From NCBI GenBank assembly GCA_002491245.1, contig DKVO01000042.1, forward strand, positions 1 through 12,999: a stretch of 12,999 nucleotides of DNA. Reading direction: 5' to 3'. The position numbers were made by a program, and so were the translations under genes. This document shows, in pieces, positions 7,011-12,999 of the stretch. Within the stretch, counting starts at the first letter, position 1; every line of letters begins with the position of its first letter. The notes below the pieces were generated by a model. It searched no databases. It saw only the letters and a list, made by a program, of their open reading frames with translations, and was not told the origin of the DNA. The stretch comes from Porphyromonadaceae bacterium UBA7176 (GTDB taxonomy: Bacteria > Bacteroidota > Bacteroidia > Bacteroidales > Muribaculaceae).

Positions 7011-8582
7011 CGGTGTTGCAGCGCCGTTAGGCGACCGTATCCGCAGTATCCGGGCCACTGTCGGAGCTATGGCGCGAGCGTCGACAGGCGTGCCGATTGT
7101 CTGGGCTGCTACCTCAGGGGCGAGGATAAATACCGGAGCCGTGGCTGCGGCGGTGCATTGCACCATGCCTGTGTGTACGGCGGTTTCTTCGGTATCGTTG
7201 TAATCGTCGATTGATTCGAAGCCGGGAGCAACTGTTACGACGAGGTCGCCGGCGGTACTGCCGACAGTGTTGCGGCGCAGGGCCTCGGCGTTTTCTCCGG
7301 CGTGTCCGGCGATGATTTCGTCGATGGTGTATACGCGGTCGACGCCGGTCATGCCTGCGAGCAGTTTGGCTGCTTCGGCGCGTACCTGCGACACATCGAG
7401 TTTCATTTCCTCGAGCAACTTGTGGTTGAGATAGAGGTTGCCGTTGGTGAAGTGGCTGATATATGCTCCGTTGCCGTGGAGCGCTATCAGGTATAGGTTC
7501 AGGAGCGAGGCTGCCTTACGGGCTGAAAACTCGCCGTATGGCATGTTGTAGCGTTCGTCGTCGCGGCGGCGTTGAGATCTCGGCGGCGTGGCAGCCAGCA
7601 TGATCACCGACCGGTTGAGGCCCACTTGGCGGTCGACCGACGAGAAGAGTTGCTCGAGGTCGCGGTCCAGTTTGATGTATGCGTCCTGGGTCTCTACCCG
7701 TTTGTCGGCAGATTTGCCATAGGCAAAAGGTTGCAGGGTGTAGGCTACGTTGAGCACATCGGTCACGCCGGGGTGCTGGCCAAGCTTCTGGTTGGTGAGT
7801 ATGTCGCCGGCGAGAGCTGTGACTTCACGGTTGACCAACGGTGAGGTCAGGAACATTTCGAGCCTGTCGGTGTTGGCGCGTGGGAAGACGTAGCGGAAAG
7901 GGTAGCGCGTGAGGTGGTCGGGCAGAGCTACATAGTCGGCCGGAGCGATGCTTGGCGACCAGCTCATGGTGTCGAGCCGCGAGGAGAGGGGCTGTGTCCG
8001 GTTGCGTGCGGCAACGGAGACAGGTATGTCGGGATAGGCCGTCGACGAAGCCCAGTTGGAGCTGTTGCCGTCGATCCACATCGCGGAGCCGGAGCCGTGC
8101 CCGGCCATGCCTATTGCCATGCCTGGACGGGGAGCGATGGTGTACGACACATTTGTGCCCCCGGAGGCAATACGGGCCTCGTCGGTGATGTTGCTTACTC
8201 TCAGTGCTTTGGGCGAGAGACCCGAGGTAGCGAAGTTGCCGAGCACACCTTCGTCGGCATAAGTGGGCGAAGTGCGCAGGGTGCGGCGGTCGAAACGGAT
8301 GTCGCCACCGATTCCCGATGTCGATGGTGCGGCCCCGGTGAAGAGTGTGGCGGTGGCTGCTGTGGCATCGAGAGATGTGCCGTAGTCGGCGGTGAGGATA
8401 GCCCCCTGTTGCTCAAGGAGACGGAAGCCGCCTTGGCCGAAGCGCTCGCGCAGGAGGTCGAGTTGGTCGGCATCGAGGCCGTCGACCATTATGTTTACAA
8501 GCAGGCGAGCCTGCTCGGGTGTGGCTGCGCCAGAGCCCAAGGCTGTCATGGCTGCGGCAAAGGCGAGCAGCAGACGCGTCAT
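6987..8582 (-). CDS. Exported alkaline-phosphatase-superfamily protein, probable pseudoenzyme
   Basis: A 531-residue secreted protein with a Sec signal peptide (MTRLLLAFAAAM, cleavage near residue 20). The fold assignment rests on NIMVDGLDADQL (30-41, with metal-ligand Asp34), TLFTGAAPSTSGIGG and FDRR, which match the start of PafA/nucleotide-pyrophosphatase-type phosphatases. Several catalytic residues appear lost. Counting back from the TG at 82-83, the nucleophile position is Ala73 (Thr74 is next to it). The usual Asp-His pair before Gly is TPP in LAATPP (329-334). The D-x-x-x-H metal motif is PFAYGK (285-290). The late metal His is missing from ATAP (480-483). These comparisons are by eye from family knowledge. 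I place the start at the ATG 8582 because it gives a normal signal peptide; a TTG at 8606 would add eight residues. It lies 64 bp after the Lnb-like gene on the same strand, so co-transcription is likely. Confidence 0.8.
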   Translation of the reverse strand: MTRLLLAFAAAMTALGSGAATPEQARLLVNIMVDGLDADQLDLLRERFGQGGFRLLEQQGAILTADYGTSLDATAATATLFTGAAPSTSGIGGDIRFDRRTLRTSPTYADEGVLGNFATSGLSPKALRVSNITDEARIASGGTNVSYTIAPRPGMAIGMAGHGSGSAMWIDGNSSNWASSTAYPDIPVSVAARNRTQPLSSRLDTMSWSPSIAPADYVALPDHLTRYPFRYVFPRANTDRLEMFLTSPLVNREVTALAGDILTNQKLGQHPGVTDVLNVAYTLQPFAYGKSADKRVETQDAYIKLDRDLEQLFSSVDRQVGLNRSVIMLAATPPRSQRRRDDERYNMPYGEFSARKAASLLNLYLIALHGNGAYISHFTNGNLYLNHKLLEEMKLDVSQVRAEAAKLLAGMTGVDRVYTIDEIIAGHAGENAEALRRNTVGSTAGDLVVTVAPGFESIDDYNDTEETAVHTGMVQCTAAATAPVFILAPEVAAQTIGTPVDARAIAPTVARILRIRSPNGAATPALNLTKK

Positions 8583-8646
8583 CGCTATGTCAAAGGGTCG
8601 TTTCAATTATTGAGATGTTATGGTCTATAAGCAAAAATACCGGTAC

Positions 8647-9849
8647 CTAAGGCCTGGGCCTGTCGGTGCGCGTGATGTAAATATAATTCGCTGCGCGGAG
8701 CATATCTGCCAGTATCAGGGGCAGAAAAGCGATGTTGGCGCTTTGGGGGAGCCAAGGCCAGGCTATGAGCAGCGATAAAAGCACTGCAAAATTAACGATT
8801 TGGTAGCAAAAAAGTTCGCTCTTGCATTTTTTTAACCATATAAATATTGCAGGAAGCAGGCACAAGGGGTTGAGCCACAGATAGAGATAGTTGGGCGATG
8901 TGGCTTCGTGGACAGATATGAAGATGAGGAAAGTGAGCAGGCAGCCTGTCAAACCGAGGATAGCGAAGTAGGCGGAGTCGAACCATCGTGTCACCTTACG
9001 GCGTCGTATGTCGCGCACCGTAAGTCCGAGGGCGATGGCGAATACAAGCAGGGATGCCGCTATCGGAGTGGCATACCACGGTGTGGGGGCGTCGACTGCG
9101 GCATCAGTAGCGAAGTCGAGCACGGCCACGCTGCCGCGTGTAAGTTTCTTACCCCCTGTGGTTGCGTTGCCAAGCATCATGTCGAGCTCGACGGGGGCGA
9201 AAGCGGCCTCGCGACGCGTGATAGGGTAGTCGATACCCGATCCGAGAGCGATGTCGATGCCGAACTGATACCACGGGTAGTTGCGGTGGTAGTGGCGCAT
9301 GATGTTGCGGAAGGTCATCGGTATCGACGAGTTAGCTTCGAAAGGAGCTGGCCCGAGGATTATGCTGTCGGCCAAGGCTGTCTCGACGGCGGACAGTGGA
9401 CGGGTGGCACAGTTGTCTTTTACGTAGTTGTAGCGGTACGTCCGGTTTTCAGGTAATATCTGTTTGCCAAGCAAGGCGACCAGTCTCGATTTGGAGGCGC
9501 TGTCGAGGTCGAGCTCATGAGCGTTGGCCCGTCGGCCTTCGTGGAAATATTCGGCCATGAAAGGGTCGTATGGCCAGCCTACGGTCATGTAGTCTGTCTC
9601 ACCTTTGACGAAACGCCACACGAAGTTGGGCGAAGCGAAATCAAACACACCATAGTTGTAGGCAGTCGCAGGCTGTCCGGGTATCTGCACCACTATGGCA
9701 GAATGCCCTTCGAGCTGGAAAATTTCGCCACCGGGGTATATGTTTACAAACCACACGGTTGTGTCGTCTCTCTCCGGCAACGACCACGGATAGGCCGTCG
9801 TCTGCAGTAGTGCGAGGAGAAAGGCGATGACGAGGGTTGCGCGTTTCAT
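8647..9849 (-). CDS. lnb: Lnb-type (DUF4105) lipoprotein N-acyltransferase-like membrane protein
   Basis: A 400-residue inner-membrane protein: signal/anchor segment at 1-19, periplasmic domain about 20-255, then about five transmembrane segments (roughly 261-277, 292-312, 323-339, 349-366 and 370-385). The periplasmic part fits the DUF4105/Lnb N-terminal family: WFVNIYPGG, LEGHSAIVV with His49, YNYGVFDF, and YNYVKDNCATRPL with Cys147. A His and a Cys in these settings suggest an NlpC/P60-like thiol acyl-transfer site (inference). Lnb proteins are reported to N-acylate mature lipoproteins in Bacteroides, which lack the classical Lnt; that assignment here is by family, from memory. The ATG at 9849 overlaps the queE stop by 4 nt (ATGA), so translation is probably coupled. 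The lipoprotein encoded at 40-2946 is a plausible substrate. Confidence 0.75.
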   Translation of the reverse strand: MKRATLVIAFLLALLQTTAYPWSLPERDDTTVWFVNIYPGGEIFQLEGHSAIVVQIPGQPATAYNYGVFDFASPNFVWRFVKGETDYMTVGWPYDPFMAEYFHEGRRANAHELDLDSASKSRLVALLGKQILPENRTYRYNYVKDNCATRPLSAVETALADSIILGPAPFEANSSIPMTFRNIMRHYHRNYPWYQFGIDIALGSGIDYPITRREAAFAPVELDMMLGNATTGGKKLTRGSVAVLDFATDAAVDAPTPWYATPIAASLLVFAIALGLTVRDIRRRKVTRWFDSAYFAILGLTGCLLTFLIFISVHEATSPNYLYLWLNPLCLLPAIFIWLKKCKSELFCYQIVNFAVLLSLLIAWPWLPQSANIAFLPLILADMLRAANYIYITRTDRPRP

Positions 9850-10406
9850 CTGATGTCGATCAGTTTATGTGTCTGCAGGCTCAGACGCCATCCTGGATGG
9901 GCGAGGATGTAAGCCACGGTTTCGGCTGTGTTCTGTCCTGAGCAGGGTTGCAGGAAGCGACGGGGAGTGTCGAATGCCGATGCGGTCTGCTCTACATCTT
10001 CTCCCTGATATACGATTTTGAGTTCGTCGACCCTGTCGATGCCCCAGGGGGCGTCTTTGGGCGAGCATGTCACCCAATCGACTTCGGGCGGAGCCGGCAG
10101 GGAACCATTGGTTTCGATCTGTACATAAAACCCACGGGCCTTGAGGGCTCGCAGCAGTTCGCTGTCGAGCTGGAGCAAAGGTTCGCCACCTGTGGCTACA
10201 AGGTGGCGCGAGGGGTAGGCTGCGCATGCCTCGGCAATCTCGTCGGCCGTCATGCTTGAGCCTCCGGAGTGGTCGGTGTCGCAGAAGCTGCATTTGCGGT
10301 TGCAGCCCGAGAAACGTAGGAACACCGCCGGAGTACCCGTATAGTACCCCTCGCCCTGAAGGGAATAGAAAATCTCGTTGATGCGGTAGGTCTTAGTCGC
10401 GCTCAT
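9846..10406 (-). CDS. queE: 7-carboxy-7-deazaguanine synthase QueE (radical SAM)
   Basis: QueE rearranges 6-carboxytetrahydropterin into 7-carboxy-7-deazaguanine with loss of ammonia, using S-adenosylmethionine and a 4Fe-4S cluster. In the 186-residue product I see the N-terminal FYSLQGEG signature, the cluster motif CNRKCSFC with Cys35, Cys39 and Cys42 (CX3CX2C), the SAM-binding TGGEPLLQ (72-79), IETNGS, and the family-typical C-terminus LSLQTHKLIDIR. I chose the ATG at 10406, which overlaps the end of queD by 14 nt and starts just before the conserved EIFYSLQGEG; an ATG at 10439 in the same frame would add eleven residues lying deeper in queD. The queE stop overlaps the next gene's start by 4 nt. 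Confidence 0.93.
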   Translation of the reverse strand: MSATKTYRINEIFYSLQGEGYYTGTPAVFLRFSGCNRKCSFCDTDHSGGSSMTADEIAEACAAYPSRHLVATGGEPLLQLDSELLRALKARGFYVQIETNGSLPAPPEVDWVTCSPKDAPWGIDRVDELKIVYQGEDVEQTASAFDTPRRFLQPCSGQNTAETVAYILAHPGWRLSLQTHKLIDIR

Positions 10407-10725
10407 AACTTGCTGTGTTGCCTTCGCTTTCCTGAACATCGACGCGGTAGCAGTTCTCTACGTTATCGCATATCCACCGGGCTATGTTCTCGGCGGTAGG
10501 ATTGAACGGCAGTACGTCGTTGAGCACTTTGTGGTCCATCTTGTCTTCAAGCAGGCGCTTGACGTGTGTGAAGTCTGTCACCATGCCGGCGGCGTTGAGA
10601 AACTCAGCGCGGCAGTGCACGGTCACTATCCAGTTGTGGCCGTGCACCGACGAGCACTTGCTTTCGTAAGGCAGGTCGAGCCTGTGAGCGGCCGATATTT
10701 CGATTCGTTTGCTGATATAATACAT
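10393..10725 (-). CDS. queD: 6-carboxy-5,6,7,8-tetrahydropterin synthase QueD
   Basis: QueD converts 7,8-dihydroneopterin triphosphate to 6-carboxytetrahydropterin, the substrate of QueE, which follows directly. The 110-residue product has the zinc ligands His14 (ISAAHRL), His28 and His30 (VHGHNW), the catalytic Cys24 in KCSSVHGH, the MVTDFTHVK motif, Asp64-His65 in DHKVLND, and Glu99 in VQESEGNTASY. Length is normal for the family (about 110-150). The other pathway steps (queC, queF, tgt) are not in the window. The start ATG at 10725 gives MYYISKRIEISAAH, as expected. A -7 box lies 34 bp upstream, so the gene likely starts a queD-queE-lnb transcript. Confidence 0.95.
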   Translation of the reverse strand: MYYISKRIEISAAHRLDLPYESKCSSVHGHNWIVTVHCRAEFLNAAGMVTDFTHVKRLLEDKMDHKVLNDVLPFNPTAENIARWICDNVENCYRVDVQESEGNTASYERD

Positions 10726-10759
10726 AAGTTGAGTAAGGCTTAAAACTTACAAGCAGATG

Positions 10760-10767
10760 CAAAGTTA
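10760..10767 (-). promoter_or_regulatory. queD promoter -7 box
   Basis: TAACTTTG on the minus strand, exact TAnnTTTG, within the extended core CGTAACTTTGCA. Predicted start near 10753, giving a leader of about 28 nt. No TTTG lies 19-21 nt upstream. The box is 12 nt beyond the stop codon of the RelA/SpoT gene, and any -33 element would fall inside that gene's 3' end. Confidence 0.6.
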
Positions 10768-10779
10768 CGAAAAAATTTG

Positions 10780-12651
10780 CTAAGTATTGAGCCTTTTTAC
10801 CGTGTCGACGCCCTCGATCGATGATATGTGGCTGATGATCGACTGGAGTTCCTCGAACGAATGCACGCCTAAGGTTATGGTGCAGGTCACGATAGAGTCG
10901 AGCGTGGTGGTGTTGAAACTTTCCATAGCGAGGTGCAACTGGTTTGTGATAGAGTCTACCAGGTCGATGAAAAGGTGGTAGCGGTCGACAGCCGTCACAG
11001 CGATGGTCTGCGAATACAGCGTCCCGTCGGGCTCGAATTCTACGGCGCGTATGCTGTCGCCGAGTTGCGACGCGAGGCTCACGGCTGCCTTGCAATCGCG
11101 TTTGTGGATAGTGATGTGGCCTTCTTCATCTTCGAAGCCTACGACCTCGTCGCCCGGTATAGGCATACATATCGGACATCGGTTATATGTCGGGCGCGGC
11201 AGGCTGTCGAGGTAGGTGCTTATGGCGTTTCGGGCCTTGTATGTCACAACATTGTCGAGCCAGTCGGGGCGTGGTCTCGCCTCGGGGTCGGTGAAGATCT
11301 CCACCACGTCGCCGCGACGGAGCGGAGCCTTGATCGACGACAGGAAGCCGTTGACGCGTGCGTATTTGGCTTGTTCGCCCAATCCGTGACTTACCTCGTA
11401 AGCGAAGTCGAGCACTGTCGATCTTTGAGGCAGGACAACCGGACGTCCCTTTGGTGTGAATGTCATGATGTCGTCGTTGTAGAATGCCGTCACGACTTTC
11501 TCGATAAACCCGGTTCCGTCGGTATGGTATGACTCGCGCAGTACTGTGCGGAATTTTTCGATCCAGCGGCGTATGTTGTCATCGTCGCGCTCGGCGATGC
11601 ATCCCAGGCTTGAGTTCATCACCATGCGCCGGCTGCTAATGTGCACTTCTTGCCACCGCCCGAAGTCGGCGAGTAGTTTGACATGGAAGCTCTGGTAGCC
11701 GTTTTCTTTGGGCGAGTCGATATAGTTTGATATCCCTCCGGGCTTTTCTTTGAATTTGTCGGTCAGGGCGGCGTAAATCTTGAGGGCCATCGCTTTTTCA
11801 TCGGCTCCCTCGGGCGTGTCGTAGACTATTTCGGTGAAATGGCGGTATTTGAGGTGGTTGAAGTCATCTCCGTATTTATGCATCTTGCGCCATATGCTGT
11901 ATGGTTCGCGGTATTCGACTGTCACATCGGTGTCGATGCCGGCTTCGGCGAGAGTGTGGTGTATCTGGCGGCGGAAGCGCTCGAGGCGTTCGGCCTGGGC
12001 GTTCTCGTCCTGTACGATGAGGCGTTTTATTTCGTCGTATTCATGCGGACATCTGTAGCGGAACGACAGGTTCTCGAGTTCGGTCTTGATGTTGTAAAGG
12101 CCCAGGCGGTTGGCGAGCGGAGCGTAAAAATAATCAGTCTCCCCGGCGATTTTCATCTGTTTGTCGGCTCTCATGGCCGCAAGAGTGCGCATGTTGTGGA
12201 GCCTGTCGGCAAGTTTTATCAGCAGAGGGCGCACATCCGACTGCATCGACGATAGCATCTGTCTGAAATTGTCGACCTGCAGCGACGCATCATAGTGGTC
12301 TTTCTTCTTTTTTGTCACCACCCCGACAAGAAAAGCCACGTCGTCGCCGAAGCGGTATCTGATTTCATCGATCGTGTGGGGAGTATCCTCCACCACATCG
12401 TGGAGAAACGCGGCAATGACCGGATTTACGTCAAGGTGCATGTCTCCGGCGGCAATGGTGGCTACGGCAATAGGGTGGAGTATATACGGTTCTCCTCCTT
12501 TGCGCTTTTGCGGAGCATGTGCTTGGCGTGCCATGTCGAAGGCGTCGCGCAGGCGGTGCATGTCGTGCTCGCTGCATCTCCCGGCCATGAGTCCGAAAAC
12601 TTTGCCGGCACGTTCTTCGATTATTGCGGTGTAGTCTGTGATTGGTTCCAT
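10780..12651 (-). CDS. RelA/SpoT homologue, probably a (p)ppGpp hydrolase with degenerate synthetase
   Basis: A 623-residue RSH protein with domains in the standard order. HD hydrolase (about 25-195): Arg50, His59, His84-Asp85, Glu88-Asp89, Asp149 and Asn153 are all present (HPIAVA, FLHDVVEDT, KLADRLHNMRTL). Synthetase-like (about 225-355): YSIWRKM and NGYQSFH remain, but the Mg-binding Asp of the DxxAxR region is Tyr269 by gapless alignment, and the usual EVQIRT reads EVHISS. TGS about 396-455. Zinc-finger-like segment with Cys492, Cys495 and Cys520. ACT 545-623. The helical region between TGS and the zinc segment is much shorter than in RelA or SpoT, and the protein is about 80-120 residues shorter than E. 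coli SpoT (702) and RelA (744). The frame extends to an ATG at 12726, but that lies upstream of the promoter at 12676-12708, so the ATG at 12651 is the real start. The likely role is breaking down the (p)ppGpp alarmone. Confidence 0.92.
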   Translation of the reverse strand: MEPITDYTAIIEERAGKVFGLMAGRCSEHDMHRLRDAFDMARQAHAPQKRKGGEPYILHPIAVATIAAGDMHLDVNPVIAAFLHDVVEDTPHTIDEIRYRFGDDVAFLVGVVTKKKKDHYDASLQVDNFRQMLSSMQSDVRPLLIKLADRLHNMRTLAAMRADKQMKIAGETDYFYAPLANRLGLYNIKTELENLSFRYRCPHEYDEIKRLIVQDENAQAERLERFRRQIHHTLAEAGIDTDVTVEYREPYSIWRKMHKYGDDFNHLKYRHFTEIVYDTPEGADEKAMALKIYAALTDKFKEKPGGISNYIDSPKENGYQSFHVKLLADFGRWQEVHISSRRMVMNSSLGCIAERDDDNIRRWIEKFRTVLRESYHTDGTGFIEKVVTAFYNDDIMTFTPKGRPVVLPQRSTVLDFAYEVSHGLGEQAKYARVNGFLSSIKAPLRRGDVVEIFTDPEARPRPDWLDNVVTYKARNAISTYLDSLPRPTYNRCPICMPIPGDEVVGFEDEEGHITIHKRDCKAAVSLASQLGDSIRAVEFEPDGTLYSQTIAVTAVDRYHLFIDLVDSITNQLHLAMESFNTTTLDSIVTCTITLGVHSFEELQSIISHISSIEGVDTVKRLNT

Positions 12652-12675
12652 TGCCGTAGTTTTATTATCGATACG

Positions 12676-12708
12676 CAAATTTACGAATAAGTAGAGTGTC
12701 GAAGCAAA
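12676..12708 (-). promoter_or_regulatory. Promoter of the RelA/SpoT homologue
   Basis: On the minus strand TTTG (12705-12708), a 21-nt spacer, then TAAATTTG (12676-12683), both exact matches to the Bacteroides -33 and -7 elements. Transcription would begin near 12669, about 18 nt before the ATG at 12651. This decides against the in-frame ATG at 12726. Confidence 0.75.
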
Positions 12709-12892
12709 TAAATTTTCCGGCTCCATATTATTTTTTGCAAGGACGATAAATTAAATGGTATTGAAAAACTCCGGAGATTTCGATTTCTAATTCTATATAA
12801 TCGGTACGCGCGCGAGGCTGTGTTTTTTCAGCTCCGCGGAAGAGGCGAAATGAAGATATCTTGAAAAAAGTTCAAAAAAAACATCAGAAAAT
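12709..12892. other. Non-coding spacer between divergent promoters
   Basis: The stretch between the RelA/SpoT promoter and the tRNA promoter is mostly AT-rich. I see no ORF beyond 11 codons. One imperfect hairpin with two bulges can form around 12811-12838 (GAG and CTG segments pairing with CAG and CTC around a T-rich loop), with no T-tract after it on either strand. No function assigned. Confidence 0.4.
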
Positions 12893-12923
12893 TTTGGAGA
12901 TTTAAAAAATGTGCGTAACTTTG
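12893..12923 (+). promoter_or_regulatory. tRNA promoter
   Basis: TTTG (12893-12896), a 19-nt spacer, then TAACTTTG (12916-12923): exact matches to both Bacteroides promoter elements. Transcription would begin near 12930, about 50 nt before the tRNA 5' end, leaving a leader removed by RNase P. Confidence 0.8.
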
Positions 12924-12979
12924 CAACCGCAAACGGGAAAAGACACGCTCTCTACCCCGCTGCAGAGAAAATTGACAAT

Positions 12980-12999
12980 GCCTCTTTAGCTCAGTTGGC
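12980..12999 (+). tRNA. 5' part of a tRNA gene, cut by the window end
   Basis: GCCTCTTTAGCTCAGTTGGC fits the start of a tRNA: a 7-nt acceptor strand (GCCTCTT), T8 and A9, a D-stem beginning GCTC, then A14 and the conserved GG of the D-loop. The anticodon lies outside the window, so the isotype cannot be stated. It is preceded by a canonical promoter. Confidence 0.85.

Noticed and set aside
8583..8606. TTG start adding eight residues to the phosphatase-like protein
   Set aside because: The ATG at 8582 gives a compact, ordinary signal peptide; the TTG is possible but has no supporting signal.
10407..10439. Upstream ATG at 10439 for queE
   Set aside because: It would deepen the overlap with queD to 47 nt and add residues not typical of QueE; the ATG at 10406 fits the family start.
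10726..10759. preQ1 riboswitch before queD
   Set aside because: The predicted leader is only about 28 nt and shows no preQ1-type pseudoknot; genes for early steps need not carry one.
12652..12726. Upstream in-frame ATG at 12726 for the RelA/SpoT gene
   Set aside because: A full consensus promoter (12676-12708) lies downstream of it, and the extra 25 residues do not resemble an RSH N-terminus.
12755..12790. 11-codon ORF in the RSH-tRNA spacer
   Set aside because: Too short, without promoter or ribosome binding signal; expected by chance.
1..12999. CRISPR array, insertion sequence, integrase or phage genes
   Set aside because: No spaced direct repeats, transposase motifs or terminal inverted repeats were seen; the only tandem repeat is the in-frame collagen-like tract.

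Overview
The window looks like a chromosomal segment from a Bacteroidota bacterium of the order Bacteroidales, possibly Muribaculaceae-like (family-level placement is inference). The evidence is an N-terminal lipoprotein signal followed by Lys-Asp as in Bacteroidota surface export signals, Bacteroides-type promoters (TTTG, about 20 nt, TAnnTTTG), near absence of Shine-Dalgarno sites, a SecA with large insertions, and an Lnb-type lipoprotein acyltransferase.

Layout. Positions 40-2946 (+) encode a 968-residue surface lipoprotein with a short coiled coil and a collagen-like Gly-X-Y segment, closed by a strong terminator at 2983-3015. Positions 2947-3522 are a gene-poor gap with a good promoter candidate, an 18-codon ORF, a 33-codon ORF for a possible single-span membrane peptide, and an opposing -7 box with a hairpin; nothing in the gap is certain. 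From 3523 to 12651 all genes are on the minus strand. In transcription order (right to left) they are: a RelA/SpoT homologue; queD and queE overlapping by 14 nt; an Lnb/DUF4105 membrane protein overlapping queE by 4 nt (ATGA); an exported alkaline-phosphatase-superfamily protein; and secA with its own -7 box and a 19-bp perfect terminator hairpin. At the right edge a plus-strand promoter precedes a tRNA gene cut off by the window end.

How the genes fit together. queD and queE make two successive intermediates of the 7-deazaguanine (queuosine) pathway. Lnb and SecA belong to protein export and lipoprotein maturation, and the lipoprotein at the left is a plausible client of both. The RelA/SpoT homologue keeps every hydrolase residue I can check but has lost the synthetase metal-binding Asp, so I read it as a ppGpp hydrolase. 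The phosphatase-like protein lacks most of the expected metal ligands and its nucleophile, so it is probably a pseudoenzyme or has another function.

Most of the window is conserved housekeeping sequence. I see no IS element, integrase, CRISPR array or phage gene. The most interesting points are the two apparently degenerate enzymes, the coupling of lnb to queuosine genes, the shared promoter core, and the small-ORF/opposing-promoter pair at 3057-3387.
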